The translations under genes were made by a program, and so were the position numbers. This document shows positions 47,674 through 58,116 of a DNA stretch of 64,000 nucleotides, in pieces. Numbering within the stretch: the stretch's first letter is position 1; each line of letters opens with the position of its first letter. The notes beneath the pieces are model-generated. The model did no database searches. It was given only the letters and a program-made list of their open reading frames with translations, and was not told the DNA's origin. The DNA is from Clostridiales bacterium VE202-21 (GTDB lineage: Bacteria; Bacillota; Clostridia; Lachnospirales; Lachnospiraceae). The stretch lies in contig BAIF02000110.1 in assembly GCA_000509105.1 (NCBI GenBank), forward strand, positions 1 through 64,000. Direction: 5' to 3'.

Positions 47674-48405
47674 ATGTCAGGACATTCTAAATTTGCGAAT
47701 ATTAAACATAAGAAAGAAAAAAATGATGCTGCAAAGGGCAAGGTTTTTACGAAACTTGGACGTGAGCTTGCCGTTGCAGTAAAAGAGGGCGGCGGTCCGG
47801 ACCCGAATAACAACAGCCGTCTGCGCGATGTAATCGCTAAGGCAAAGGCCAATAATATGCCGAATGACACCATAGAACGGAATATTAAAAAAGCGGCCGG
47901 CGAGGGTGCGGGCGACAATTATGAGCATATTACATATGAAGGATATGGGCCCAACGGGACAGCAATTATCGTAAAGGCCCTGACAGACAACAAGAACCGG
48001 ACTGCTTCCAATGTAAAGAACGCATTTACAAAGGGAAGCGGTAATGTGGGAACCCCAGGCTGTGTCTCTTTTATGTTCGATGAGAAGGGGCAGATACTGG
48101 TTGATAAGGAAGAGTGCAGCATGGATGCCGATGAGCTGATGATGCTGGCACTGGACGCAGGCGCGGAAGATTTTACCGAGAGCGATGACAGTTTTGAGAT
48201 TCTCACAGCGCCGGAAGAATTCAGCGCAGTACGCCTGAAGCTGGAGGAAGAGGGCATCAGTATGGCAGATGCCGAGGTTACGATGATTCCGCAGACCTAT
48301 GTGGAACTGACTTCTGAGGATGACATTAAGAATATTCAGAAGACACTGGATCTGCTGGATGAAGATGATGATGTGCAGGACGTATATCATAACTGGGACG
48401 AATAA
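47674..48405 (+). CDS. yebC: YebC/PmpR-family protein
   Basis: The 243-residue protein begins with the hallmark [21 protein letters not shown] and carries [16 protein letters not shown] and [22 protein letters not shown]. The family has been described both as DNA-binding regulators and as ribosome-associated factors helping at proline stretches (TACO1 relatives). AGAGGAG lies upstream. Confidence 0.95.
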   Translation: MSGHSKFANIKHKKEKNDAAKGKVFTKLGRELAVAVKEGGGPDPNNNSRLRDVIAKAKANNMPNDTIERNIKKAAGEGAGDNYEHITYEGYGPNGTAIIVKALTDNKNRTASNVKNAFTKGSGNVGTPGCVSFMFDEKGQILVDKEECSMDADELMMLALDAGAEDFTESDDSFEILTAPEEFSAVRLKLEEEGISMADAEVTMIPQTYVELTSEDDIKNIQKTLDLLDEDDDVQDVYHNWDE

Positions 48406-48444
48406 TCAGCGGTATGCCAATACCTTACAAAAAGAGGAGATAAT

Positions 48445-49199
48445 ATGAATCAGGAAAATCTGCAGGCAGATATGATTTCTTTATTTCAGGAAACTGCCGA
48501 ATATGCAAAGAAGTTTCATAAAAAAACTTATGCATCTGATATGGACATATTACTGAACAGGCACGGCGCGCTCCTGGGGCGTATCAGAGAAGCTTCGAGG
48601 TGTCAGATGAGGCGCTGGCAAAGACTGCCTCTGTCATCCCGGATTATGCGGCGGAGCAGCTGGCGGCGGTGCCTTCAAAAAGGAAGAGGGATCTGGCCTG
48701 TCTTGACTTTAATATGAATATGGTATCTTTTTTTGTCCCGCTTCTGGGGGAGATCAGCAGCGTGAAGACAAAAGAGTTTACCGAAAAGATGATTGAGTTA
48801 TATAATGAAAGGATGCCGGATAATAAAATCGGGCATTCCACACGTGAACAGATCCAGGGAGGCTTCAAAAAAGGACTCTGCTATATCACAACAGCAGTCT
48901 GCAGAAGCCTGGATAAACCGGACGACTGTTATGAACTGACGCTGCTTCGGAATTACCGTGACCAGTATCTGCTGGAGTCCAAAGAAGGTATGGAAACAGT
49001 AAATGAATATTATAATATCGCACCAACGATTGTAAAACGCATCGACCGGCAGGAAGATTCGGCTAGTATATATGCGGGAATCTGGCAGGATTATCTAAGT
49101 CCCTGCGTCCGGCTGATCGAGGAGGGCAAAAAGAAGGAATGCCAGATGCTCTACAGCGACATGGTACGTAAGCTGGAAAGGAAATATCTATATTCTTAG
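48445..49199 (+). CDS. Conserved protein with CFI-box-like motif (frameshifted)
   Basis: Restored length is about 251 residues. The central motif CYITTAVCRSLDKPDDCYEL and LTLLRNYRDQYLL resembles the CFI-box segment (C-[FY]-I-x-T-A...LRxFRD) found in proteins of unknown function. There is no signal peptide or membrane helix; the N-terminal half is helical. Near 48594 GAAGCTTCGAGG needs a third T (AFEVSDEALAK) to restore the frame. AGAGGAG precedes the ATG. It sits 13 bases before metY, probably in one transcript. I cannot assign a function. Confidence 0.78.
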
Positions 49200-49212
49200 G
49201 AGGAAGGAAATT

Positions 49213-50486
49213 ATGAGCAGCTATAAGATAGAGACAAAATGCATACAATCCGGTTATGAACCGGCAAACGGAGAGCCGAGAGTCCTGCCGATCTGCCAGA
49301 GCACTACTTTCAAATACACAAGCAGTGAGCAGATGGGGCGCCTGTTCGACCTGGAAGAAGCCGGATACTTTTATACAAGGCTGCAGAACCCGACCAATGA
49401 TGCGGTTGCCGCTAAGATCTGTGATTTAGAGGGCGGTGTTGCCGGCATGCTTACCTCCTCCGGCCAGGCAGCTAATTTTTATGCGGTCATGAACATTGCA
49501 GAGGCAGGAGACCATATCGTATGTGCTTCTGCACTTTATGGCGGTACATATAATCTGTTTGCGCATACCATCAGAAAAATGGGAGTAGAAGCTGATTTTG
49601 TAGATCCTGACTGCACGCCGGAAGAGCTTGAGGCTGCTTTTAAGGACAACACAAAGGCTGTCTTCGGGGAGACCATTGCAAACCCGGCGCTTGTAGTCCT
49701 TGATTTTGACAAATTTGCAAAAGCGGCGCATGCACATGGCGTACCGTTTATTGTAGACAATACATTTGCAACTCCAATTAACTGCCGTCCGTTTGAGTGG
49801 GGGGCTGACATTGTGACTCACTCCACGACCAAGTATATGGACGGCCACGCAACCTGTGTGGGCGGAGCCATTGTGGATAGCGGTAATTTTGACTGGGAAG
49901 CGCAGTCCGGGAAGTTTCCGGGACTGACGACACCCGATGAGACCTACCATGGGATTGTCTATACACAAAAATTTGGCAAGCTTGCTATATTCAGAAAGCC
50001 ACCGCGCAGCTGATGAGAGATCTGGGATCTATCCAGGCGCCTCAAAATGCATTTTTATTAAATATCGGGCTGGAGACGCTGCATCTGCGTATGCCCCGCC
50101 ATTGTGAAAACGCACTTACCATTGCAAAGTATCTGCAGGATCATGAGAAGGTGGCCTGGGTGTCCTGTCCTTCTCTTCCTGGGGATAAGTATTATGACCT
50201 GGCTCAGAAGTATATGCCGGGCGGCACCTGCGGCGTACTGACTTTTGGCCTGAAAGGCGGACGCAGCGCGGCAGTTGAGATGATGGATAAACTGAAAATG
50301 GTGGCGATCGTGACTCATGTTGCGGATGCGCGCAGTTGTGTGCTTCATCCTGCAAGCCACACGCACCGCCAGATGAATGAACAGGAACTGCTGGAGGCAG
50401 GTGTTCAGCCGGACCTGATCAGATTCAGTGTTGGGATTGAAAATGTAGAGGATATTATTGCGGATATTGAGCAGGCATTGCAATAA
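49213..50486 (+). CDS. metY: O-acetylhomoserine sulfhydrylase-type Cys/Met metabolism enzyme (frameshifted)
   Basis: Restored length is about 424 residues, the size of MetY and longer than MetB. The PLP lysine is in VTHSTTKYMDGHAT; Y-x-R is in YFYTRLQNPT; and the C-terminal THVADARSCVLHPASHTHRQ and QPDLIRFSVGIEN are conserved. At about 49986 CTTGCTATATTC should read CTTGCTTATATTC (LAYIQKATAQLM), so one T is missing. It would make homocysteine from O-acetylhomoserine and sulfide; a methionine gamma-lyase role cannot be excluded. AGGAGGAAGG precedes the start. Confidence 0.88.
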
Positions 50487-50490
50487 TCTG

Positions 50491-50529
50491 AATGGTATGG
50501 ATGTATACAATCATCCATACCATTTTTGA
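50491..50529 (+). terminator. Terminator of metY
   Basis: AATGGTATGGATG pairs perfectly with CATCCATACCATT over an 8-base loop and runs into TTTTT. Two copies of TTGCAAATCAATG and a small GCCCC/GGGGC hairpin follow before tepA. Confidence 0.9.
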
Positions 50530-50667
50530 TTTGCCTGGTTGCAAATCAATGCATGCCCCTGCGGGGCGGGTTTGCAGCAAGTTGCAAATCAATGTATAAT
50601 TCCTGTTTTTCTTTCAGATACTATCTAAAAATGAAGCATTGTTACGAGAAGGAAAGGCAGGAAAAAA

Positions 50668-51396
50668 ATGGATAATAATAAAGAAGAGCAGATTCGAAAA
50701 ACTCAGGCTGATGAGAACGAAGAGATTAAAGAGACCGGTACCCTCAGGCTTGGCAAGGAGAGCGGCAGGCATAATATCCAGCTGATGACGATTATCGGTG
50801 AGATTGAAGGGCATGAGGCAGTCTCCGGTAATACAAAAGCCACTAAATATGAGCATCTGATTCCGCGCCTGGCAGAAGCAGAGGACAATGATGAGATCGA
50901 AGGCATCCTGATTCTTCTGAATACACTGGGAGGCGATGTGGAGGCGGGACTTGCCATCGCGGAGATGATAGCTTCGCTCAGTAAACCCACCGTGTCACTT
51001 GTTTTGGGTGGAAGCCACTCGATAGGAGGACCGCTTGCCGTTTCCGCAGACTATTCCTTTATTGTACCCAGTGGTACGATGATTGTACACCCGGTAAGAT
51101 CTACCGGCATGTTCATTGGAGTGATCCAGAGTTACCGCAACATGGAAAAGACACAGGACCGGATCACAAAGTTCATTGCATCCCATTCCAATATTACCCA
51201 GGAACGCCTGGAAAAATTAATGCTGGATTCCACACAGCTGGTAAAAGATGTGGGAACCTTGCTGGAAGGAGAAGACGCAGTGAAAGAAGGGCTGATCGAC
51301 GAGGTAGGGGGCATCAGCCAGGCACTTTCCAAACTTCATTCCATGATTGAAGACAGGAACAGAGAAGAAACAGGTTTGGATCTGCCGGGTTTATAA
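50668..51396 (+). CDS. tepA: ClpP-like serine protease TepA
   Basis: The 242-residue protein has the ClpP fold. The nucleophile is in VLGGSHSIGGPLA and the histidine in GTMIVHPVRSTG; the N-terminal 30 residues are charged. In Bacillus, TepA is linked to translocation of exported proteins and possibly signal-peptide degradation. Its position directly before ftsK/spoIIIE is typical of Firmicutes. Confidence 0.92.
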   Translation: MDNNKEEQIRKTQADENEEIKETGTLRLGKESGRHNIQLMTIIGEIEGHEAVSGNTKATKYEHLIPRLAEAEDNDEIEGILILLNTLGGDVEAGLAIAEMIASLSKPTVSLVLGGSHSIGGPLAVSADYSFIVPSGTMIVHPVRSTGMFIGVIQSYRNMEKTQDRITKFIASHSNITQERLEKLMLDSTQLVKDVGTLLEGEDAVKEGLIDEVGGISQALSKLHSMIEDRNREETGLDLPGL

Positions 51397-51434
51397 TTTA
51401 ATCCCTGATATTTTTGAGTGAGAAAAATTTAATA

Positions 51435-51463
51435 ATGACATGCTTTTCAAATAATGGTATACT
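51435..51463 (+). promoter_or_regulatory. Promoter of ftsK
   Basis: ATGACA (51435-51440), a 17-base spacer and TATACT (51458-51463) lie 36 bases before the ftsK start. Confidence 0.65.
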
Positions 51464-51499
51464 AAATACAGTATGTGTAAATACCAAGGGGGAAGTATA

Positions 51500-53935
51500 A
51501 TGGCTGCAAAGTCGACAAAGAAAAGAAAAACAACAGGCCGGAGGACGAAAAAGCAGGAAAATACAGCCCTCAAAGAAGAGATTTTGATACTTGCCGTATT
51601 GGCGGTTTGTATCCTGCTTGTGATTAGTAATTTTGGCCTGGGGGGAATTGCAGGGGAGGCAGTTTCGTCGGTAATGTTCGGATTATTCGGATTAATGGCA
51701 TATCTATTGCCATTTATCCTGTTCGGTGTGGTTGCCTTTTCCATATCAAATAAAGGCAACGCACACGCGTACATAAAAGTGGGAGCCATTGTTCTGCTGC
51801 TGCTTTTGCTGACCGCATTTTTAGAATTGGTCATGAATCCTTACGATTCTGAGGCGGGATTATTGACCTATTATAAGCTTGCCAGCCAGCATAAGAATGC
51901 CGGCGGTCTAATAGGCGGCTGTATTGTAAAGCTGTTGTGTCCGCTGATCGGCGTCGTGGGCGCCTATGTGGTGATCATCATATTTGCGGTAATCTGTGTG
52001 ATCCTGATCACGGAGAAATCGCTTCTTGCGCCGCTGGGGCGCCACAGTAAAAAGGCGTATGAAGACGCCAGAACAAAAAAAGCGGCTGCTGCCCGGAGGC
52101 GGGGAGAGCAGAAGCAGCAACGAGAGACTGAAAAGCAAAAAAGGCAGGATCATAAAGTATCCGGAGTTTCTTTTGCCACAACCTTATCAGACAAAACAAT
52201 TCACAGAAAGACTCCTGATCTGCAGGAGTTAGCACCGGAGGACACGGGGGCCGGAGAAGCACCTGTGCCATCTCCGTTTGAGGAGCTGGTCATTAACCGT
52301 CCGGAGCCGGAATCTGTTGAAGAGATCGTACCGGATACACCGGTTAAGACACCAGAACCGGCCAAAAAGCGTAAGACACAGGAGAGTGCCCAGATGGTGG
52401 CTGCCGAGGCAGTACATGTAGAAGAGACCATCAAGGCGCAGGAAGAACAGCCTGTGGCAGTCTACCGGATTCCGCCGCTTTCCCTGCTGAACCGGGGGAA
52501 GAAAACGAGCGGGGATTCAGACGCCCACCTGCGGGCCACTGCACTCAAGCTGGAGCAGACGCTTCAGAATTTTGGCGTACAGGTACATGTGACCAATGCA
52601 AGCTGCGGTCCCTCTGTCACCCGTTATGAGATTCAACCGGAGCAGGGAGTTAAAGTCAGCAAAATCGTGGGCCTGGCCGACGATATTAAACTAAACCTGG
52701 CTGTAACCGATCTCAGAATTGAGGCTCCCATTCCTGGAAAGGCTGCCGTCGGCATCGAAGTGCCCAACAATGAAAATACGGCAGTTATGCTGAGAGACCT
52801 GCTGGAATCCAGTGAATTTAAGAACAAGAAGTCCGGTATCTCATTTGCAGTGGGCAAGGACATTTCCGGGAAAGTGGTGGTTGCGGATATTGCAAAGATG
52901 CCGCATCTCCTTGTTGCCGGAGCCACTGGATCCGGTAAATCTGTATGCATCAACACATTAATTATGAGTATCATTTATAAGGCAGACCCGGAAGACGTGA
53001 AGCTGATTATGGTAGATCCGAAAGTGGTGGAACTCAGTGTATATAACGGAATTCCGCATCTATTGATCCCCGTGGTCACGGATCCTAAGAAAGCAGCCGG
53101 GGCACTGAACTGGGCCGTCGCTGAGATGGAAAAGCGCTATAAGCTTTTTGCGGAATACAATGTTAGGGATCTGAAAGGATTTAACGATAAGATCGGCCAT
53201 TTAGAAACGAACGGAGACGCGCCTAGGAAGATGCCGCAGATCGTGATTATTGTGGACGAGCTGGCAGATTTGATGATGGTAGCGCCCGGAGAAGTAGAGG
53301 GAGCCATCTGCCGTCTGGCACAGCTGGCTAGAGCGGCCGGACTGCATTTGATCCTGGCGACCCAGCGGCCCTCTGTCAATGTAATTACCGGCCTGATTAA
53401 GGCGAATATGCCATCCAGAATCGCTTTTTCTGTATCATCAGGGGTTGACTCCCGAACGATTATTGATATGAACGGGGCGGAAAAGCTTCTTGGAAAAGGT
53501 GATATGTTATTTTACCCGACAGGTTTTCCGAAGCCTGTCAGAGTACAGGGGTCGTTTGTTTCTGACAAGGAGGTGCAGAAAGTCGTTGATTATCTGATTG
53601 AACACAATGGCAACGCTTCTTATAGTGAAGAAGTGGAAGAGCATGTGAACGCTAATGCGGGAGCGCCTGCAGCCGGCGGTATGATGCCCGGGGCCGCGGA
53701 GGGCGGCAGCGACAGGGATACATATTTCGTGGAGGCAGGAAAGCTGATCATAGATAAGGAAAAGGCGTCTATCGGGATGCTGCAGCGTATGTTCAAAATT
53801 GGTTTTAACAGAGCGGCGCGCATCATGGATCAGCTAGCTGAGGCAGGTGTTGTCGGGGAAGAAGAAGGGACTAAGCCCAGGAAGATCCTGATGTCAGAAG
53901 AAGAATTTGAACAGTATATAAAAGATAATATATAA
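51500..53935 (+). CDS. ftsK: DNA translocase FtsK/SpoIIIE
   Basis: The 811-residue protein has a basic N-terminus, four membrane helices (about 25-175), a charged linker and the motor domain with Walker [15 protein letters not shown] and Walker [14 protein letters not shown]-terminal gamma domain ([26 protein letters not shown]) reads the polarity sequences on DNA. It pumps chromosome ends through the septum at division or sporulation. The ATG at 51500 follows AAGGGGG; an earlier ATG at 51473 lacks a site. Confidence 0.96.
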   Translation: MAAKSTKKRKTTGRRTKKQENTALKEEILILAVLAVCILLVISNFGLGGIAGEAVSSVMFGLFGLMAYLLPFILFGVVAFSISNKGNAHAYIKVGAIVLLLLLLTAFLELVMNPYDSEAGLLTYYKLASQHKNAGGLIGGCIVKLLCPLIGVVGAYVVIIIFAVICVILITEKSLLAPLGRHSKKAYEDARTKKAAAARRRGEQKQQRETEKQKRQDHKVSGVSFATTLSDKTIHRKTPDLQELAPEDTGAGEAPVPSPFEELVINRPEPESVEEIVPDTPVKTPEPAKKRKTQESAQMVAAEAVHVEETIKAQEEQPVAVYRIPPLSLLNRGKKTSGDSDAHLRATALKLEQTLQNFGVQVHVTNASCGPSVTRYEIQPEQGVKVSKIVGLADDIKLNLAVTDLRIEAPIPGKAAVGIEVPNNENTAVMLRDLLESSEFKNKKSGISFAVGKDISGKVVVADIAKMPHLLVAGATGSGKSVCINTLIMSIIYKADPEDVKLIMVDPKVVELSVYNGIPHLLIPVVTDPKKAAGALNWAVAEMEKRYKLFAEYNVRDLKGFNDKIGHLETNGDAPRKMPQIVIIVDELADLMMVAPGEVEGAICRLAQLARAAGLHLILATQRPSVNVITGLIKANMPSRIAFSVSSGVDSRTIIDMNGAEKLLGKGDMLFYPTGFPKPVRVQGSFVSDKEVQKVVDYLIEHNGNASYSEEVEEHVNANAGAPAAGGMMPGAAEGGSDRDTYFVEAGKLIIDKEKASIGMLQRMFKIGFNRAARIMDQLAEAGVVGEEEGTKPRKILMSEEEFEQYIKDNI

Positions 53936-53951
53936 TCCAGGAGGGAATCAA

Positions 53952-55622
53952 ATGAAAACAGATATTCAGATTGCGCAGGATGCAGAGATGCTGCATATAA
54001 GAGATGTGGCGGCCAGCATTGGAATTGAAGAAGATGATCTTGAATTCTACGGGAAATACAAAGCAAAACTTTCCGAGGATCTGTGGGATAAGGTCAAGGA
54101 CCGTGAGGACGGAAAATTGGTTCTTGTAACGGCAATCAATCCGACCCCGGCGGGGGAAGGGAAAACCACCACCACAGTAGGTCTCGGCCAGGCGATGGCC
54201 AGGCTGAATAAAAAAGCGTTGATAGCCCTGCGGGAGCCGTCTCTCGGCCCCTGCTTCGGAATCAAAGGCGGCGCCGCCGGAGGCGGATATGCCCAGGTGG
54301 TTCCGATGGAAGATCTGAACCTTCATTTTACGGGTGATTTCCATGCAATCACCTCTGCAAACAATCTGTTAGCTGCAATGCTGGACAATCATATCCAGCA
54401 GGGAAACGCGCTGGGAATCGATCCCCGTCAGATTGTCTGGAAACGCTGTCTGGATATGAACGACAGAGTACTGCGCAATACGGTCGTGGGGCTGGGCAGT
54501 AAAATGGACGGAATGGTAAGGGAAGACCATTTTGTTATAACCGTAGCCTCAGAGATCATGGCTATTCTGTGTCTGGCAGATGATCTGGCGGATTTGAGAA
54601 AGCGACTCGGCAGAATTATCGTGGCCTACAATTTTGATGGAGATCCGGTTACGGCAGACGATCTGCAGGCCACGGGAGCGATGACCGCTCTTTTAAAGGA
54701 TGCGGTCAAACCGAATATCATTCAGACGCTGGAACATACACCGGCGCTGATACACGGCGGGCCGTTCGCGAACATTGCCCATGGCTGCAACAGTGTCCGT
54801 GCCACCAAGACGGCGCTTAAGATCAGCGATATTACAATTACCGAGGCAGGATTCGGTGCGGATCTGGGCGCAGAAAAGTTCCTGGATATCAAATGCCGCA
54901 AGGCAGGACTAAAACCAGATGCAGTAGTTTTAGTTGCAACGGTGCGCGCTTTGAAGTATAATGGGGGAGTTGCAAAGAGCGATTTGGGCGAAGAGAACCT
55001 GGAAGCACTTGCAAAAGGGATCGTCAATCTGGAAAAACATATAGAGAATATCCAGAAATATGACATACCTGTTATTGTAACACTGAATTCTTTTGTGACA
55101 GATACAGCGGCGGAAAATGAATACATCCAAACATTCTGTGAGGAGCGCGGCTGTGAATTTGCACTTTCCGAAGTGTGGGAAAAGGGCGGCGCCGGCGGTA
55201 TCATGCTGGCGGAAAAGGTACTTGCGACCCTTGAGAATAAGGAAAGCCATTACCATCCGCTATATCCGGACAAACTGTCATTGAAGGAAAAAATAGAGAC
55301 CATAGCAAAAGAAATATATGGAGCGCGCGGTGTAGTCTACGAACCTGCGGCCGAGAAGCAGCTGGCAAAGATCGAGGCGATGGGCTTTGGAACCTTCCCC
55401 GTCTGCATGGCCAAAAATCAGTATTCGTTGTCTGACGACGCGAAAAAACTCGGGCGGCCGGAGGACTTCGATATCCACATCCGGGAGGTATATGTCAGTG
55501 CCGGTGCAGGATTTGTTGTAGCGCTGACGGGCGCAGTTATGACGATGCCGGGGCTTCCTAAAGTCCCCGCTGCAAATCATATAGATGTTACTGAAGATGG
55601 TAAGATTACCGGGCTCTTCTAA
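53952..55622 (+). CDS. fhs: Formate-tetrahydrofolate ligase
   Basis: The 556-residue enzyme makes 10-formyl-THF from formate, THF and ATP. The P-loop [18 protein letters not shown], then [20 protein letters not shown] and [11 protein letters not shown] are family hallmarks. GGAGGG precedes the ATG. folD follows after 11 bases, forming the methyl-branch one-carbon pair used by acetogens and for purine supply. Confidence 0.97.
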   Translation: MKTDIQIAQDAEMLHIRDVAASIGIEEDDLEFYGKYKAKLSEDLWDKVKDREDGKLVLVTAINPTPAGEGKTTTTVGLGQAMARLNKKALIALREPSLGPCFGIKGGAAGGGYAQVVPMEDLNLHFTGDFHAITSANNLLAAMLDNHIQQGNALGIDPRQIVWKRCLDMNDRVLRNTVVGLGSKMDGMVREDHFVITVASEIMAILCLADDLADLRKRLGRIIVAYNFDGDPVTADDLQATGAMTALLKDAVKPNIIQTLEHTPALIHGGPFANIAHGCNSVRATKTALKISDITITEAGFGADLGAEKFLDIKCRKAGLKPDAVVLVATVRALKYNGGVAKSDLGEENLEALAKGIVNLEKHIENIQKYDIPVIVTLNSFVTDTAAENEYIQTFCEERGCEFALSEVWEKGGAGGIMLAEKVLATLENKESHYHPLYPDKLSLKEKIETIAKEIYGARGVVYEPAAEKQLAKIEAMGFGTFPVCMAKNQYSLSDDAKKLGRPEDFDIHIREVYVSAGAGFVVALTGAVMTMPGLPKVPAANHIDVTEDGKITGLF

Positions 55623-55633
55623 AGGAGGATGGA

Positions 55634-56473
55634 ATGGCACAGATAATTGACGGAAAGCTGATTTCAGCTCAGATAAAGGACGAATTAAAGGAAGAAGTAC
55701 AGAAAATAAAGGAAATGGGGGGCAATATCTGCCTGGCGGTCGTACAGGTGGGGGATGACCCAGCCTCCTCTGTGTATGTCAATAATAAGAAAAAGGCATG
55801 CGCGTATATCGGGATAGAGTCCCGGGCGTTTGAACTGCCTGAGTCTACGACGGAGGCGGAACTTGTATCTCTCGTAGAGACATTGAATGCGGACAGCGGT
55901 GTCAATGGAATTCTGGTGCAGCTGCCTCTGCCTTCCCACATAAATGAAGATCTGGTTATCCGGACAATCTCACCGGATAAGGATGTAGACGGCTTCCATC
56001 CGCAAAGTGTGGGACGCCTCTGGATCGGGGAAAAAGGATTTTTATCCTGTACGCCAGCCGGCATTATCCAGCTTCTGAAGCGCTCCGGTATCGGGATAGA
56101 AGGAAAAGAATGTGTTGTGATCGGAAGAAGCAATATTGTAGGAAAGCCCATGGCGGCGCTGCTTCTTAGGGAAAACGGGACGGTAACCGTAACGCATTCC
56201 CGCACGAAAAATCTGAAAGAAGTTGCCCGGCGTGCGGATATACTGATCGTTGCAATCGGGAAAAAGCAGTTTATTAATTCAGAATATGTAAAAGAGGGTG
56301 CAGTCGTCATTGATGTGGGGATGCACCGCGATGAGAATAACAAACTTTGTGGAGATGTGGATTTTACGGATGTGGCTGATAAAGTGTCTGCAATTACGCC
56401 CGTGCCGGGCGGGGTAGGTCCTATGACAATTGCCATGCTGATGAACAACTGTGTGGAAACTGCGCGCAGCTAG
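55634..56473 (+). CDS. folD: Methylene-THF dehydrogenase/cyclohydrolase
   Basis: The 279-residue bifunctional enzyme interconverts 10-formyl- and 5,10-methylene-THF. The catalytic lysine lies in SVYVNNKKKACAYIG; VQLPLPSHINEDLVIRTISP, the cofactor motif GRSNIVGKPMAALLL and PGGVGPMTIAMLM are conserved. AAAGGAGG precedes the ATG, directly behind fhs. Confidence 0.97.
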   Translation: MAQIIDGKLISAQIKDELKEEVQKIKEMGGNICLAVVQVGDDPASSVYVNNKKKACAYIGIESRAFELPESTTEAELVSLVETLNADSGVNGILVQLPLPSHINEDLVIRTISPDKDVDGFHPQSVGRLWIGEKGFLSCTPAGIIQLLKRSGIGIEGKECVVIGRSNIVGKPMAALLLRENGTVTVTHSRTKNLKEVARRADILIVAIGKKQFINSEYVKEGAVVIDVGMHRDENNKLCGDVDFTDVADKVSAITPVPGGVGPMTIAMLMNNCVETARS

Positions 56474-56484
56474 GAGGAAATAAG

Positions 56485-57948
56485 ATGAGATGTACACATT
56501 GTGGTGCCATGATTCCGGACGACATGCTTTACTGCCCGGAATGCCATATGGAAGTTCAGATTGTACCAGATTATAATCCTCTGGAAGATGTCCTCGCTCA
56601 GGAAGTGAAGGGTTCTATCGAAGACGCCACAAGACAGATTAGGACAGACGATATCCGAAGATACCGCCGTGACGGAACAAGAGAGTACAGTAATTCGACA
56701 AGAGTACTGAACCAGGGAGAACTGGATGAGATACGCGCCCGGAGAAATGCGGCAGCGAGACAGGGGCGGCAGCCCAGCAGAGCAGCATCGGGTCCTTCGC
56801 GTCAGCCAGGAGCCGATTCCAGGTATCAGACGGGCCGCACTTCCACAGGTTCCGTGCGTCAGGGCAGCCGGTCCTCTACCGGTCCCATGCGCCAGACAGG
56901 CAGAAATACAGGTTCTATGCGGCAGACTGGAAGAATGGCAACCGGATCCATGCGCCAGAGTACAGGCTCCATGCGGCAGGAAAGAAATGAGGCTGAAGAA
57001 AGACGGCGCCAGCAGATTGCCCGCAAAAAAAGACTTGCGAAAAAAAGGCGGCAGAGAGCGCTCATCATCGTGCTTGTCCTGCTGATTCTGGCGGGCGTGC
57101 TTGGATTTGTTTTTTATCAGAACTCCTATACCGGACAAATCCGCAAAGGAAATCAGGCACTTGTTACCAATGATTATACGCAGGCGGAAAACTATTTTAA
57201 TAAGGCGATCTCAAAAAACGATAAGAGAGCAGAGGCCTATACTGGCCTTTCTAAGGTATACAGCCAGCAGGACGACCTGGAAGGGGCGGAAGCGGTCTTT
57301 ATGACTGCCATAAGCGCCCAGCCCTCCAATGTGGAACTGTATCAAGCAGCCATAGACTTTTACGTGGAGACTAAGCAGCTGCTAAAAATATCGGAACTGC
57401 TGGATGGCTGCGAGGATGACAACGTTCTTCTCGGCGTAAAGTCCTACGTGTCCGAAGAGCCGGAATTCAGCCTGGAAGAGGGTACCTATCCGGAGGTACA
57501 GGAAGTATCCTTAAGCTCTGCAGGTGAAGCTATCTATTATACTACGGATGGTTCCGAACCGGATACCTCCAGCACGAAATATCAGGATCCGATTCTCCTG
57601 GAAGAGGGGACGACTACGATAAAGGCAATCTCCGTCAATAAGAAAAAGATTCCGAGCCTTACAGCTTCAAGAGTATACAACGTGGACATTCCGGTAGAAG
57701 ATGCACCCGCAGTAACCCCGTCCACAGGCCAGTATGATACGGCAACACAGATAACAATCAATGTGCCGGAGGGGTATACTGCATATTATACAATGGACGG
57801 AACGGATCCCAGCGCCGCTTCCGCCAAATATGAAGGCCCTATTGATATGCCGGAAGGGCAGACGATGTTCTGTGCGGTTCTTGTCAGCAAAAGCGGCAAA
57901 ACAACACAGATTACAAAGAGAAATTATGTATTGGAACTGCCTGAATAA
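56485..57948 (+). CDS. Zinc-ribbon, single-helix membrane protein with TPR and CHB_HEX-like domains
   Basis: The 487-residue protein begins with a zinc ribbon (C3, C6, C17, C20). A disordered Arg/Ser/Thr-rich tract of imperfect repeats follows (TGSMRQTGR-like units, about residues 115-170), then a very basic stretch and one membrane helix (about 191-211). The outer part holds two TPR-like helix pairs (NQALVTNDYTQAENYFNKAI, AEAYTGLSKVYSQQDDLEGA) and two beta-rich units with IYYTTDGSEPD and AYYTMDGTDPS, the signature of chitobiase/hexosaminidase C-terminal-like domains. No catalytic domain is present. It follows folD after 11 bases. The function is unknown; a structural or cell-surface role is an inference. 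Confidence 0.85.
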   Translation: MRCTHCGAMIPDDMLYCPECHMEVQIVPDYNPLEDVLAQEVKGSIEDATRQIRTDDIRRYRRDGTREYSNSTRVLNQGELDEIRARRNAAARQGRQPSRAASGPSRQPGADSRYQTGRTSTGSVRQGSRSSTGPMRQTGRNTGSMRQTGRMATGSMRQSTGSMRQERNEAEERRRQQIARKKRLAKKRRQRALIIVLVLLILAGVLGFVFYQNSYTGQIRKGNQALVTNDYTQAENYFNKAISKNDKRAEAYTGLSKVYSQQDDLEGAEAVFMTAISAQPSNVELYQAAIDFYVETKQLLKISELLDGCEDDNVLLGVKSYVSEEPEFSLEEGTYPEVQEVSLSSAGEAIYYTTDGSEPDTSSTKYQDPILLEEGTTTIKAISVNKKKIPSLTASRVYNVDIPVEDAPAVTPSTGQYDTATQITINVPEGYTAYYTMDGTDPSAASAKYEGPIDMPEGQTMFCAVLVSKSGKTTQITKRNYVLELPE

Positions 57949-57963
57949 GTAAAGAATAACGCT

Positions 57964-58006
57964 GCTGCAATTGTGTATATTTTTGACATAATTGCAGCGA
58001 TATTTT
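57964..58006 (+). terminator. Terminator of the fhs-folD transcript
   Basis: GCTGCAATTGTG pairs with CATAATTGCAGC (one mismatch) and a T-run follows. Confidence 0.85.
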
Positions 58007-58042
58007 TGTGCAATTTTTAACATGATTTTACCTGTATTTGGG

Positions 58043-58071
58043 TTGCGTTAAAACTTTAACAGTGTTATAAT
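58043..58071 (+). promoter_or_regulatory. adh promoter with embedded Rex-type operator
   Basis: TTGCGT (58043-58048), 17 bases and TATAAT (58066-58071) form the promoter. Between the boxes, GTTAA-AACT-TTAAC (58047-58060) matches the core of the clostridial Rex consensus TTGTTAANNNNTTAACAA, with mismatches only in the outer bases. A weaker copy, GTTAA-AAAA-ATAAC, lies at 58078-58091. Rex is encoded in this window and would repress adh when NADH is low. Confidence 0.82.
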
Positions 58072-58116
58072 TAGCATGTTAAAAAAATAACGTACTTATA
58101 AAGGAGATGCAATAAA

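Noticed and set aside
56820..56985. Short DNA repeats that could be taken for a CRISPR array
   Set aside because: The repeats are imperfect, in frame and encode TGSMRQ-like units of the zinc-ribbon protein; there are no spacers or cas genes.
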